Assembly: GCF_017652985.1 (NCBI RefSeq) | Contig: NZ_JAGGDJ010000001.1 | Span: 620,001-684,000 of the forward strand | Reading direction: 5' to 3' | DNA length: 64,000 bases | From: Paenibacillus artemisiicola | Lineage (GTDB): Bacteria; Bacillota; Bacilli; Paenibacillales; Paenibacillaceae | Shown here: in pieces, positions 8,443 through 17,776 of the stretch | Layout: the number at the start of each line of letters is the position of its first letter | Numbering within the stretch: the stretch's first letter is position 1 | Made by a program: the position numbers and the translations under genes | Notes under the pieces: generated by a model | What the model saw: only the letters and a program-made list of their open reading frames with translations | Told to the model about the DNA's origin: nothing | Database searches by the model: none

Positions 8443-9929
8443 ACAAGCCGATACCGAACTTGCTTAACGACTGCCTGACGCAATTGACGGAAGCCTTCGA
8501 CCGCTGTTTCGATTTCAATGTCCATCGATTCGACCTACGCTCCGGCAAGGAGGCTGTCGTGTTGTACATCGGTGGCATCACGGACGTGGAGATGGTGACC
8601 CGGTATTTTGTCTCGCCGTTGACGAACCTCCAGATTCCGGTCGAATCGCTGCAAGACGCCTGTAAACAGCTTTCGATGCCAAATCTAAGTAAGCTCTCCC
8701 TCCTGCAAGAGGTGGTGATGGCGATCTCCTCCGGCATGACCGTACTGCTCTTGGACGGAGAAAATGAAGCGCTGTCTGGCGATTTCTCCAATTGGGAGAA
8801 ACGCAACATCGAAGAGCCCAGCTCCGAAACGGTCGTGAGAGGACCAAGAGAAGGTTTCGTGGAAACGCTGGCCACGAATACGTCGCTGCTCCGGCGGAAG
8901 CTTCGTCATCCAGATTTGAAGATCGAGAAAATGACCATCGGACGTTACTCGCAGACTGATGTGCTCATTTCCTACATCGACGGCGTTATTGAACCAAAGC
9001 TGGTAGAAGAAATGCGTTCCCGCCTTCTGCGGATCGACGTCGACGGTGTCTTGGAGAGCGCCTATATTGAAGAGCTGATCGAGGATAATCCTTATTCACC
9101 GTTTCCCCAACTCGGATCAACGGAGCGCCCGGATACCGTCGCCGCTGCGCTGCTCGAAGGCCGAATCGCCGTATTCGTTGCAGGCACGCCGTTCGTTCTG
9201 CTTGCACCGAATACGCTTGCTATGTTCATGCAGTCCGCGGAGGATTATTACCAACGATACTACATCGCCACGGCTGTAAGGCTGCTCCGCTATTTGTTCA
9301 CGGCCATCGCGCTTCTTGCACCATCCATTTACGTCGCTGTACTTTCCTTTCATCATGAGATGATTCCAAGCAAGCTGATTCTTACGATGGCGCAATCGAG
9401 GGAGTCGATCCCGTTTCCAGCGTTCATCGAGGCGCTATTGATGGAAATCACCTTTGAAGCGATGCGGGAAGCCGGCGTGCGCCTTCCGAAGCAGGTCGGC
9501 GCCGCGGTCAGCATTGTCGGCGCGCTCGTCATCGGACAAGCGGCGATTTCGGCCGGACTCGTGTCGGCTCCCATGGTCATGGTCGTAGCGATTACGGGCA
9601 TCGCTTCCTTCCTGATTCCGCATTACCCTGTCGGGATTGCCATCCGCCTGCTTCGTTTTCCGATTATCTGCATGGCTGGCATTCTAGGTTTGTTGGGCGT
9701 CATGCTCAGTATTATTCTGATCGTCGTGCACTTACTGGGTCTACGTTCATTCGGGACGCCGTATCTCTCGCCGATCGCCCCATTCAGATTTGAGGGCTTC
9801 AAAGACGTGCTCGTTCGGGCACCGCGTTGGCTGCTGGCGACGAGACCCCGATTTACCGGATTCTCGAATGCCCGCCGACAATCGGGCTACCTGAAGCCAG
9901 GAACGCCTGGCCGGCGCAATAACGGCTAA
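8439..9929 (+). CDS. Spore germination receptor subunit A (GerA family), operon 1
   Basis: The 496-residue protein has the two-part GerA layout. A soluble N-terminal region to about residue 270 includes the signature ENPYSPFPQ-like segment (DNPYSPFPQLGSTERPD), and is followed by several membrane helices. The most conserved stretch, around residues 330-380, reads EALLMEITFEAMREAGVRLP followed by KQVGAAVSIVGALVIGQAA. The subunit is part of the germinant receptor complex in the inner spore membrane. Its ATG overlaps the stop of the B gene, and the C gene follows after 16 bases. A second homologue is at 57206. Confidence 0.95.
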   Translation: MNKPIPNLLNDCLTQLTEAFDRCFDFNVHRFDLRSGKEAVVLYIGGITDVEMVTRYFVSPLTNLQIPVESLQDACKQLSMPNLSKLSLLQEVVMAISSGMTVLLLDGENEALSGDFSNWEKRNIEEPSSETVVRGPREGFVETLATNTSLLRRKLRHPDLKIEKMTIGRYSQTDVLISYIDGVIEPKLVEEMRSRLLRIDVDGVLESAYIEELIEDNPYSPFPQLGSTERPDTVAAALLEGRIAVFVAGTPFVLLAPNTLAMFMQSAEDYYQRYYIATAVRLLRYLFTAIALLAPSIYVAVLSFHHEMIPSKLILTMAQSRESIPFPAFIEALLMEITFEAMREAGVRLPKQVGAAVSIVGALVIGQAAISAGLVSAPMVMVVAITGIASFLIPHYPVGIAIRLLRFPIICMAGILGLLGVMLSIILIVVHLLGLRSFGTPYLSPIAPFRFEGFKDVLVRAPRWLLATRPRFTGFSNARRQSGYLKPGTPGRRNNG

Positions 9930-9945
9930 TTTGATGGAGGCTCAC

Positions 9946-11115
9946 ATGACTAATCTGTCGGGCGCGGGGCGCTCCCTCCTTGCGATCATTCCTCTCACGC
10001 TGCTGCTGACGGGTTGCTGGGACAGACGCGAAATCAATGATTTGGCGATCGTGACGGCGATCGGCTTAGATGCGGACCCCAAGTCGAAGGGCATCGTCAT
10101 CTCGGCGCAAGTCTATATTCCCATGCAATCATCCATGTCAGGCGGCGGCATTGGCGGTACCGGGGGCACGCAAAAGAACAGCAGCGTTGTCGTCTCTGCG
10201 CCGGGTATGGACATTGCCGATGCAACGCAAAAATTGCAAGAGAAACTGTCCCGGAAGTTGTTCTGGGGCCATGCCAAGATCATCATCTTCGGCGAAAAGC
10301 TGGCTAGGCGCGGAATCAGCGATACCATCGATTATTTGGGCCGACATCCCGGACCAAGGGAACGGACGCTTGTATTCGTATGCGAAGGCAATGCTTCGAA
10401 GATGATAAGCCTCGATCCTTTAATCGAATCCAACACTTCGGAGAACCTGCGGGAAATGTCGGTCATGCGTACCGGACTGTACGTGACGCTGCTCAAATTG
10501 GAACACAAAAGTGCTCGTTCGTTCGCCATTGCGCTTCCGTGGGTGAAGACCTTCACGACCGAAGGAAAGCCCCATCAAAGCGTTTTCTCGCAAGGCTCGG
10601 CTATCGTCAAGGGAGGGAAAATGGTTGGAAGGCTCAGTGATTCGGCTACACGCGGCCTGATGTGGGTCACGGACTCGATCAAAGACGGTACGATCACTAC
10701 CCGCTTGGTTAAGGAAGACGGGCTGGTTTCCGTCGCCTTGTACAAGAGCTCGAGTGAGCTAATCCCCTCCATTCACAATGGGCAGTGGCAACTGAAGATC
10801 AAAGCGTCGGCCGAGGGCAATGTGGTCGAGAACATATCGAAGCTTGATATGATGGACGTGCAAACGATCAATTTGATGCAGAGGGAATTCGAGGCCGTCA
10901 TTCGAAAGCGAATCGAATCCGCCCTTAAGCCACTGCAGGATCAGTGGCAAGCGGATGCAGTAGGATTCGGCAAAGCGTTTCACCGCAAATACCCCCAAGC
11001 GCTTGAACAGGCGATGAGTCGTTGGGAAGAACAGTTCGCGGATATTAAAGTTACCTATGATATCCATGTATTGATTGCCCGTACCGGGTTTACGGATAAA
11101 AGTCTGTCTCGGTAA
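9946..11115 (+). CDS. Spore germination lipoprotein subunit C (Ger(x)C family), operon 1
   Basis: I choose ATG 9946, five bases after GGAGG, giving 389 residues. The N-terminus is a lipoprotein signal ending LLLTGC, directly followed by WDRREINDLAIVTAIGLD, the hallmark start of Ger(x)C proteins. The remaining residues match the three-domain GerAC body, with the usual C-terminal QADAVGFGKAFHRKYP segment. The protein is lipid-anchored outside the inner spore membrane and is needed for receptor function. It is third in the B-A-C operon. Confidence 0.94.
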   Translation: MTNLSGAGRSLLAIIPLTLLLTGCWDRREINDLAIVTAIGLDADPKSKGIVISAQVYIPMQSSMSGGGIGGTGGTQKNSSVVVSAPGMDIADATQKLQEKLSRKLFWGHAKIIIFGEKLARRGISDTIDYLGRHPGPRERTLVFVCEGNASKMISLDPLIESNTSENLREMSVMRTGLYVTLLKLEHKSARSFAIALPWVKTFTTEGKPHQSVFSQGSAIVKGGKMVGRLSDSATRGLMWVTDSIKDGTITTRLVKEDGLVSVALYKSSSELIPSIHNGQWQLKIKASAEGNVVENISKLDMMDVQTINLMQREFEAVIRKRIESALKPLQDQWQADAVGFGKAFHRKYPQALEQAMSRWEEQFADIKVTYDIHVLIARTGFTDKSLSR

Positions 11116-11147
11116 GTCGGATTGCGGCGCCGGAAGGAGGCATTCTT

Positions 11148-11366
11148 ATGAGTTATATGGTTGGCATTTGCTTGCTCGCGCTTCTCATCTTCTTCTACGA
11201 TCTGCCGCGAATCAAGAAAGATCGGACTAGAGAACGGTCTGCATGTGTGGCGTTGACCATCGCGGGGTGGCTCATTCTCCTCTTGACAGCGCTCTTCCCT
11301 CATATGCCCGGCACGACGCAGCTGATGGAGATTATTTATAAGCCCGTTACCAAATTCTTAAGGTAA
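11148..11366 (+). CDS. Small two-helix membrane protein at end of ger operon 1
   Basis: The 72-residue product has GGAAGGAGG eight bases before its ATG and starts 32 bases after the gerC stop. It holds two hydrophobic helices (about residues 4-20 and 34-52) joined by a basic loop (RIKKDRTRERS). Small membrane proteins of this kind sometimes accompany ger operons (for example the GerD- or GerX-like accessory roles), but this one shows no family motif I recognise. An accessory role in the receptor is inference from position alone. Confidence 0.7.
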   Translation: MSYMVGICLLALLIFFYDLPRIKKDRTRERSACVALTIAGWLILLLTALFPHMPGTTQLMEIIYKPVTKFLR

Positions 11367-11601
11367 GTGGCTTCCGAGTAGGAAGCTGGGCAATTCCGCG
11401 TACCCTGAGCGTTCAATAGCTTCGCTTCACTGCTCCATCGAAAGCCATTCACAGTTTCATTTCCAGCTCCGTTCCTTTTTCCCCCTTGTAGAACGTACAC
11501 AGTTGATTTTGACAAATAACAGAACTTATTTAGACCAATCTTTAATCCCTTTGACCTTATATAATAGACATATTCTATTATTCAAAAGGGAGTGGCGTGC
11601 G

Positions 11602-12981
11602 TTGAATCGGGTTGATATTGACAATAAAGGTATACCCCCTCTTGCCGGAATTTGCACGTACGATGAAGCATGTAAACCTGGGTTTACTGTAGATCGAAGC
11701 GTCGAATTATTGAAGCGGTTTAATTATATTTCCAAATCGCTGAATCAAATGTTATCCGCGCATCTCGCCCGCGTTCCCGAATGGGAAGTGAAATGCGCGT
11801 TCGGCTATCATCTGTGGCTCGATGCTGAACATAGCGCAGCGATACGCAAACGGGTTTCCGAAATGCGCGAACCTCCATTGGGTCTCGATCAAGTACCGGA
11901 TGATAAATTGCGCATTTGGCTCGATGAAGCGATTCGCGGTGATGATACCATTGAGTTGCTTATTGGGTTTTACCGCGTCATCCGCAAGGAGATGATCAAG
12001 GCGCTGAACCGTTATCTCGATGAGATGAACCGAATTGCCGAGCATCCCACCTATCGACTACTTCGCGGCATACTGCAAGACCAAGAAGAGATGGCAGCTT
12101 GGGGTGAGCAAGCTTTGACAGCGCTAATCGATTTGCCTGAGAAAGAAAAGCTTGCGGCGCATTGGGAAAATCATCTGCAAACGCTTCTAAAAGCTGCCGG
12201 CGGCATTTTCGGAGATGTCACGCCTGAGCCTTGTACGGCAACCCTGCGCTCAGATGGGCAGAAATACGAGATGGACCCGGTTCCGAGAAGAGACGAGCGG
12301 TTTATCGACCCGTACAATACGTCCGCGAAGATCGATTCTTATTTCTGGGACGAGAACTGTTCTCCCGAAGAACGCGCGTATTCCCTCATCTATAAACGGC
12401 TCCGGGAAATGGACGTACCGGAGTGGATGGGACCTATTCTATATAAAATTGAAGGCAAACCATGGGAATACTATACGGATCTCAGCCGTCAACTATGGGA
12501 TGAAACGCGGCATGCGATGCTCGGAGAAATCGGCCTTTACTTCGGAGGTGTCCCTTTCTATAAGTACCCGATCCCTATAGGATCATCCATGATTTTGAAC
12601 ACAGAGCTTACCCCTACTGAGGCCCATCTGGTGCTCTGGCGGATCGAACAAAGTCTCATGCCCAAACAAACCGGCAAGCAGAAAGAATGGGAGATTGCAA
12701 AAGAAACCGGAAATCCGATTTCCTTATTGATCCAAGATTACGATTGGGCGGACGAGGTGCTGCATGCCCAAATCGGGCACAAATGGCTCATCCCGGATTA
12801 CGGAAGCCTGACGGCTACGACGGAGATCGCAGATCAGGCAATGAAAGCTTGGGGGCAAGCGGCAGGCAAAGCGGCGGAGTGGTCGGAGCACAAGGAATGG
12901 TGGCCGCAGTTTATGGAGGAAATTAGGGAGAACGAGACGAGGAATGCGTCCGGCGTCATGGCGAGATACAAAATGCGCTAA
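11602..12981 (+). CDS. Ferritin-like (putative di-iron) protein of unknown function
   Basis: I place the start at TTG 11602, nine bases after AAAGGGAG, giving 459 residues. Three helical segments carry acidic-x-x-His motifs: LWLDAEHSAAIRKR near the N-terminus, LWDETRHAMLGEIGL near residue 330 and DWADEVLHAQIGHKWL near residue 405. This pattern is typical of ferritin-like four-helix bundles that bind two metal ions. The protein is much longer than ferritins and has no signal peptide. It is a single gene between a ger operon and its own terminator. Oxygenase, oxidase and metal-handling roles are all possible. I do not recognise a named family. Confidence 0.6.
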   Translation: MNRVDIDNKGIPPLAGICTYDEACKPGFTVDRSVELLKRFNYISKSLNQMLSAHLARVPEWEVKCAFGYHLWLDAEHSAAIRKRVSEMREPPLGLDQVPDDKLRIWLDEAIRGDDTIELLIGFYRVIRKEMIKALNRYLDEMNRIAEHPTYRLLRGILQDQEEMAAWGEQALTALIDLPEKEKLAAHWENHLQTLLKAAGGIFGDVTPEPCTATLRSDGQKYEMDPVPRRDERFIDPYNTSAKIDSYFWDENCSPEERAYSLIYKRLREMDVPEWMGPILYKIEGKPWEYYTDLSRQLWDETRHAMLGEIGLYFGGVPFYKYPIPIGSSMILNTELTPTEAHLVLWRIEQSLMPKQTGKQKEWEIAKETGNPISLLIQDYDWADEVLHAQIGHKWLIPDYGSLTATTEIADQAMKAWGQAAGKAAEWSEHKEWWPQFMEEIRENETRNASGVMARYKMR

Positions 12982-12988
12982 TGAATAA

Positions 12989-13035
12989 GGGGCTGTCCCA
13001 ACATCCAAAGCTTTGGGGCGGCCCCTCTTTTACTT
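12989..13035 (+). terminator. Rho-independent terminator after the ferritin-like gene
   Basis: GGGGCTGTCCCAA pairs imperfectly with TTTGGGGCGGCCCC, followed by TCTTTTACTTTT. It begins eight bases past the stop codon. It also faces the end of the convergent permease gene at 13092. Confidence 0.85.
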
Positions 13036-13091
13036 TTCAATTCTAACCATCTTCGCCTTCCGATCATTTGAATATCATACGTTGGACAATC

Positions 13092-13970
13092 TCATCCTTT
13101 GACGGAACCGATCAGGGCGCCTTTCACAAAATGCTTTTGCACAAACGGATAGACGATCAAAATCGGAATTGTCGATACCATAATCGCAGCCATCCGAACC
13201 GTGAATACATTCACCTGGTTTTGAAAGCCGATGGAGAGCCCCGACTGCTCGGTGGCAGCGCTCGTGTTGCTGATGATATCACTGAGCACCATCTGCAGCT
13301 GCCACATGTTCTTTTCCGTCATATAAAGAATGGAGCTGAAGAAATCGTTCCAGTACCCGACGGCGATAAACAAGGCGATCGTTGCGATGACGGCATTGGA
13401 AAGCGGGAGCACGATACGAAAAAATACAGTCAAATCGCCAGCCCCATCGATCTTGGCCGCCTCCTCCAGCTCATCCGGTAGGCCACGAAAGAAACTCAGC
13501 ATCACAAATATGTTCCATGCCCCCATTGCATTCGGCAGAATCAGCGCCCAATAGGAGTCGATCATGCCCAGCCCTTTGACCAATAGATAAGTGGGGATCA
13601 GCCCGCCGCTGAACAGCATGGTGAACAGAATGAGCAACGCAAAAGTCTTTTGTCCGCGCAGCCGCTTTCTGGAAAGGGCATAGGCCGTTGTCGCGGTGAA
13701 GAACGTGCCAATCAGCACGCCGCCCAAGGTCGAAATCACTGTCACCTGAAAGCCGGTCAGCAGCGATACGTTTTGCAACACCGCCTTGTAGGCGGATATC
13801 GAAAACCCTTCGGGCATCAGGAAAAATCCGCCCCCCATTGTCTTTTCCGGTTCGCTTAACGAGCCCATGACGATATACCAGAACGGATAGATCATCGCAA
13901 CCATCAGGATAATAAAAAACAAATGATTCAGCACATGAAACAAACGTTCGCCCTTCGTTAATCCAATCAA
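13092..13970 (-). CDS. Carbohydrate ABC transporter permease, LplC/YtcP type (importer 1)
   Basis: This 292-residue permease starts at TTG 13970, with GGAGG seven bases upstream, inside the end of the preceding permease operon segment. It has six hydrophobic helices and the EAA loop ELEEAAKIDGAGDLTVFFRI that docks to the ATPase. The C-terminus FVKGALIGSVKG is the usual ending of the LplC/YtcP branch. It forms the membrane channel with the permease at 13982 and takes sugar from the binding protein at 15096. No ATPase gene is nearby; such importers usually share an MsmX-type ATPase encoded elsewhere. Confidence 0.93.
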   Translation of the reverse strand: MIGLTKGERLFHVLNHLFFIILMVAMIYPFWYIVMGSLSEPEKTMGGGFFLMPEGFSISAYKAVLQNVSLLTGFQVTVISTLGGVLIGTFFTATTAYALSRKRLRGQKTFALLILFTMLFSGGLIPTYLLVKGLGMIDSYWALILPNAMGAWNIFVMLSFFRGLPDELEEAAKIDGAGDLTVFFRIVLPLSNAVIATIALFIAVGYWNDFFSSILYMTEKNMWQLQMVLSDIISNTSAATEQSGLSIGFQNQVNVFTVRMAAIMVSTIPILIVYPFVQKHFVKGALIGSVKG

Positions 13971-13981
13971 GTCCTCACCTC

Positions 13982-14938
13982 CTACCAGAGCCCCTCTTGT
14001 CCGAATTTCTTCACGATTTTATTGGCCGACACGATTAAGATCATTGCGATCAAAGACTTAAATACACCCGCCGCGGTCGCATAGCTGTAATTGGCATCGG
14101 CAATCCCTACTCTGTAGACGTAAGTATCGATAATGTCGGCGACGTCATATACGAGCGGGCTGTACAACAGGAAGATTTGCTGAAAGCCAGCTTCCAGAAT
14201 GTTAGCCAAGCTAAGGATGACGAGAATGATTATGACAGGACGAATGGCAGGAAGCGTCACATGCCACATCTGCCTTCCTTTATTCGCCCCGTCCATTCTC
14301 GAGGCCTCGTACAACTCGGGGTTTACGCCCGACATGGCCGCCAGATAAATGATCGTTCCCCATCCCACTTCCTTGTACAGATCACTCGCCACGAGAATGG
14401 AACGGAAGTAATCCACATTGATGAGAAAATCGATAGGCTTTCCGCCGGCGCCTTTGATAATATAATTAACTAGGCCATCGACCGGGTTCAGGAAGGTAAT
14501 GAGGATGCCGGAGAAAATGACCCACGACACAAAATGAGGCAAATAAATAATCGATTGCGTAATCCGTTTAAAGACCATGTTCTTTAACTCATTCAACAGC
14601 AGGGAAAGGATGATGGGAACAGAAAAGCCCGCCGCCAGTTTATACACGCTGATCACGAGCGTATTCCGCAATATTTCATAGAAATCAGGGGAATTAAACA
14701 ACTTATTGAACTGCTCGAAGCCGACCCATTCGCTGCCCTTGATTCCGTTATAAATATTGTAATCCTTAAAGGCGATGACGATGCCGTACATCGGGGCATA
14801 ACGAAACACGAAAATCAGCAGCAGACCGGGCAACAACAGCAGATACAAATACCTGTCGCGCACAACATCCTTCCACAATTTCCGTTGGCTGGTCGAACTC
14901 AACTTCGTTCGGACCATGGTTTTGGCTGACGGTTCCAT
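13982..14938 (-). CDS. Carbohydrate ABC transporter permease, LplB/YteP type (importer 1)
   Basis: The 318-residue protein has a basic cytoplasmic N-terminus, six membrane helices and the EAA loop ELYEASRMDGANKGRQMWHV. The sequence LLLLPGLLLIFVFRYAPMYG near residue 35 is characteristic of the LplB/YteP branch. Its gene lies between the binding-protein gene and the partner permease, and the next start codon comes 12 bases after its stop. A strong hairpin separates it from the binding-protein gene upstream. Confidence 0.93.
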   Translation of the reverse strand: MEPSAKTMVRTKLSSTSQRKLWKDVVRDRYLYLLLLPGLLLIFVFRYAPMYGIVIAFKDYNIYNGIKGSEWVGFEQFNKLFNSPDFYEILRNTLVISVYKLAAGFSVPIILSLLLNELKNMVFKRITQSIIYLPHFVSWVIFSGILITFLNPVDGLVNYIIKGAGGKPIDFLINVDYFRSILVASDLYKEVGWGTIIYLAAMSGVNPELYEASRMDGANKGRQMWHVTLPAIRPVIIILVILSLANILEAGFQQIFLLYSPLVYDVADIIDTYVYRVGIADANYSYATAAGVFKSLIAMILIVSANKIVKKFGQEGLW

Positions 14939-14964
14939 TCGGACACCTCATCTCTTCTTGAAAT

Positions 14965-14997
14965 GGAAGAGGAGCTCCGCGTCGGAGCTTCCTCTTC
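14965..14997 (-). other. Strong intercistronic hairpin between binding-protein and permease genes
   Basis: GGAAGAGGAGCTCCG pairs with CGGAGCTTCCTCTTCC with one bulge and a three-base loop. No T run follows. Such hairpins usually shield the upstream mRNA from 3' exonucleases, so that the binding protein is made in excess over the permeases. Confidence 0.65.
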
Positions 14998-15095
14998 CCC
15001 ATTTTGCAAGAAAACTTCGTCTGGTCTTCTATTGCTGCACGTCTGTCAGGCTGCCTGCTTAAAGTCGGTCCGGCCGGCTGGACTTATGCAAAAAG

Positions 15096-16709
15096 CTACT
15101 TATAGGGAATGATGTTTTCCTCGTACCATTCGTCATACTTGGCGTATTCTTCTTCCTGAGCGCTGTAAAGCGCGTTCGCTTCTTCATCAACTGCCTTGCC
15201 GCCCAGCTTCTGATATTGATCTACAAATTTATCGAATGCATCGATGCCGAGCTTGCCGGTAATGATGCCCCAAAACGTCTCGTCGCGGGCTTTTTGGATA
15301 TCCGTTGAATATTTATCCCATTGCGGACGGTTCGTCGCTTTGAATACGGCAATCTTGTCGCGCATCGGTTGGGACGTTTTTTCCTTATATTCGAACAACT
15401 TGGTCACCTCGGGCGTATTGGAAAGGTTGGACGCATCCTTGCGCGTGATGACCCAGGAAAAATTGTCGAGTCCAAGCTTGTTGGCTTCGTCTGGCGTAAC
15501 TTTTCTGTTATACACGCCGTTATCCATCGTATAATGCTCACCTTCCTTGCCGAAGCGGAGCAAAGAGTTGACTTCCGGCGAAGCAATGACGTTGAGCACC
15601 TGCACCGCTTCGTCGGCAGAGCCCGCGTCGGTTACGACCAGATAGCACCAGCCTCTCGGGGCAGACGGAATGTCGGACTTGAAACCGTCCGGCCCCGCCA
15701 CCGGATCGATGGCCATATATTCGCCGCCCGGGTTGTTCTGTTTAAAATTGATTGCCGCATTGCCTGACGGATTGAAGTAGGCGACCCACCGGTAGAACGC
15801 CCCGACCTTGCCGGAAGCATAAATTTCATCGACTTTTTCGTTTGTAATGTTCGCGGCGCTGGCCATTCGGGGGTCAATAACCCCTTCACCATACAGTTGG
15901 GCAATCTGCTGCAGCACCGTTTTTACCTGTGGCATGGTGGCACCGTATTTGATTGATCCGTCATCCTGCTTGATGAACGCATCGGGATCCACCCCATATG
16001 CATAGAAGAACGGCGCGAGACTGCGGAAATAGTAATCGCCCGACAAGCCGTACGTATCCTTTTTGCCGTTGCCGTCCGGATCATCGTTCGTAAAGGCACG
16101 GAGTACTTGAACGAATTCATCCAGCGTTTTCGGCACCTGAAGCCCTAACTTGTCCAACCAATCCTTGCGAATGATTGTGGTCATGGTGCCGGCTTCCGCA
16201 ACATCTCCGGGGATTTGATACAATTTACCGCTGGAATCCCAATGATAAAAGAGTGTGTCCTTGGAATAGTAATCGATAATTTCTTTGCCGTATTTCTGCA
16301 GCGAAGGGGTAAGGTCCTGAATGATGCCCGCCTGGACCCACTTCGAATATTCCTTCGTATCGCCGGTCCATAGAATATTCGGCCGGGTGTTCTTGGCGCT
16401 CATCAGTAAGTTGATCTTCGTATCTACTTCTGAAGCCGGCAGGAAGATCGGGTCGACCGTTACCTGCCTCCCGAGTTTATCTGTCAGTTGCTCCTCTAAT
16501 GTCTTCTCGCTCCATGAATTCGGCGTTTTCGGGCCGCCGTTCAGCGTTATGCTGATATCCATCGGCTTCTCAGGCGCGGCGGTATCGGCCGTCCCGTTGT
16601 TCGCCGGCGTATTGTTTCCGCTGTTTGCGCCGTTCGAGCAAGCGGTGCCCAGCAGCGTTACGCCGGTCAGCGCCAGCCCAAGCCATTTCGTTTTGATTCG
16701 TTTCTTCAC
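15096..16709 (-). CDS. Extracellular sugar-binding lipoprotein, LplA type (importer 1)
   Basis: I start at GTG 16709, seven bases after GAGGAGG, giving 537 residues. The signal peptide ends LLGTACSNG, a lipobox, so the protein is anchored outside the membrane. A Ser/Asn/Thr-rich linker (NGANSGNNTPANNGTADT) precedes a two-lobe fold of the SBP_bac_1/LplA group; the DNDDPDGNGKKDTYGLSG-like loop (NDDPDGNGKKDTYGLSGDYY) resembles a calcium-binding turn found in these proteins. It captures an oligosaccharide for the two permeases downstream. It is second in the operon after a sugar-phosphate isomerase, with a cre-like site just before it. The sugar is not identified. Confidence 0.92.
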   Translation of the reverse strand: MKKRIKTKWLGLALTGVTLLGTACSNGANSGNNTPANNGTADTAAPEKPMDISITLNGGPKTPNSWSEKTLEEQLTDKLGRQVTVDPIFLPASEVDTKINLLMSAKNTRPNILWTGDTKEYSKWVQAGIIQDLTPSLQKYGKEIIDYYSKDTLFYHWDSSGKLYQIPGDVAEAGTMTTIIRKDWLDKLGLQVPKTLDEFVQVLRAFTNDDPDGNGKKDTYGLSGDYYFRSLAPFFYAYGVDPDAFIKQDDGSIKYGATMPQVKTVLQQIAQLYGEGVIDPRMASAANITNEKVDEIYASGKVGAFYRWVAYFNPSGNAAINFKQNNPGGEYMAIDPVAGPDGFKSDIPSAPRGWCYLVVTDAGSADEAVQVLNVIASPEVNSLLRFGKEGEHYTMDNGVYNRKVTPDEANKLGLDNFSWVITRKDASNLSNTPEVTKLFEYKEKTSQPMRDKIAVFKATNRPQWDKYSTDIQKARDETFWGIITGKLGIDAFDKFVDQYQKLGGKAVDEEANALYSAQEEEYAKYDEWYEENIIPYK

Positions 16710-16741
16710 CTTCAAGCCCTCCTCAAAGTTCAACCAATGAT

Positions 16742-16755
16742 TGTAAACGCTTCCG
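16742..16755 (-). promoter_or_regulatory. cre-like site ahead of the binding-protein gene
   Basis: TGTAAACGCTTCCG fits the CcpA consensus TGWAANCGNTNNCW at 13 of 14 positions. It lies 32 bases upstream of the binding-protein start, inside the operon, so it would repress the transporter part under good carbon supply. A LacI-type regulator is also nearby and could use it. Confidence 0.5.
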
Positions 16756-16811
16756 AAATGATGGTAACAACACCTCTTCGTACAATCAGGATGACCGATA
16801 CGTGAATCCGA

Positions 16812-17639
16812 TTAGTCCGGAAATACCTGGTCAAAGCCAGCTTTGGTCCGCTTCAGGAGCTCTTCAGGATCACCCGCGGGCGGCTCCGGAGTCAGCACCT
16901 CTTGCGCAACCGGTCCATCATATCCGATCTTCTTCAATGCGGAGAGGAAACCTTTCAAGTCTATTACGCCTTCGCCCGTATAGAGGCGGTCGTTGTCTCT
17001 CAGCTCTTCGACCGGCAAATCTTTGGCATCGTTGATGTGAACATGAACAATTTGTTCTGCCTTCAACCGCTCCAGTTGGGACGGTTGAAATCCGGTCGTA
17101 TGGCAGTGATAAGAATCAACCAGCAGTCCGACATTCGGAAGGCCGATTGCGGCGGCCATGTCAAGCGTCTCTTCCACTGTCCAAATAAACGGATTCTTCT
17201 TGGACGTGCGCGCATGGTGAGGCCCGACGAATTCCAGGCCAAACCGCAGCCCATATGCGCCTAAGATTTCAGCGCAGACGCGAAGCCGATAGACGGCCTG
17301 CGCCATAAAGCGGGCGGACGGTTGATCTGTGGAAGGCAGAATGTACGTGACGCAGCGTGTACAGCCGAGCGCAGCCGCAGCGGCAGATGACTCGGCGAGC
17401 GCAGGTAAAGCCTGCTTGAATGCTGCGTCAGTACTGCGCCAATCAACAGGGAGCCCGATCGCGCCGATCGCAACGTCGGTTTCGGCAAGCAAGCTTGCCG
17501 CCCCCTCCCTGCCCAGCGAACTAATCAAACCTTTCGCGTCGATATCCACCGATTCGAAGCCGTATGCTGCCGCTTTACGGATAAATTCCTCGTTGCTCCA
17601 TGTTGATCCCAGCCCCGCTCGAGTCAATCCTCTAATCAT
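16812..17639 (-). CDS. Sugar phosphate isomerase/epimerase (AP endonuclease 2 family TIM barrel)
   Basis: I start at ATG 17639, seven bases after GGAGG, giving 275 residues; the frame reaching 17744 has no such site. The protein is a xylose-isomerase-like TIM barrel with the metal-binding pattern of the family: RFGLEFVGPH (Glu), NVGLLVDSYHCHTTG (Asp and His), VHVHINDAKD (His) and AQEVLTPEPP (Glu). These enzymes isomerise or epimerise sugars or inositol derivatives using Mn or Zn. It is the first gene of the importer 1 operon and is divergent from a LacI regulator, so it probably acts on the imported sugar. Confidence 0.9.
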   Translation of the reverse strand: MIRGLTRAGLGSTWSNEEFIRKAAAYGFESVDIDAKGLISSLGREGAASLLAETDVAIGAIGLPVDWRSTDAAFKQALPALAESSAAAAALGCTRCVTYILPSTDQPSARFMAQAVYRLRVCAEILGAYGLRFGLEFVGPHHARTSKKNPFIWTVEETLDMAAAIGLPNVGLLVDSYHCHTTGFQPSQLERLKAEQIVHVHINDAKDLPVEELRDNDRLYTGEGVIDLKGFLSALKKIGYDGPVAQEVLTPEPPAGDPEELLKRTKAGFDQVFPD

Positions 17640-17762
17640 GTAATCGCCTCCATTTCCTTGTATGGACACATCCTCATGCCAGCTGATGCTGGCGCTGCCA
17701 ACCACAGTAAAGGTCATGATCGCGCAGGGCCAGAACCGGTTCAATCAAAAACCTTTCACATA

Positions 17763-17776
17763 ATAAAGCGCTTCCA
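17763..17776 (-). promoter_or_regulatory. cre- or LacI-type operator at the importer 1 promoter
   Basis: ATAAAGCGCTTCCA matches 11 of 14 positions of the cre palindrome and has the central CG used by LacI-family repressors. It overlaps a TATTAT sequence that could be the -10 box of the operon, with TTTGTT 18 bases upstream. Confidence 0.4.
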
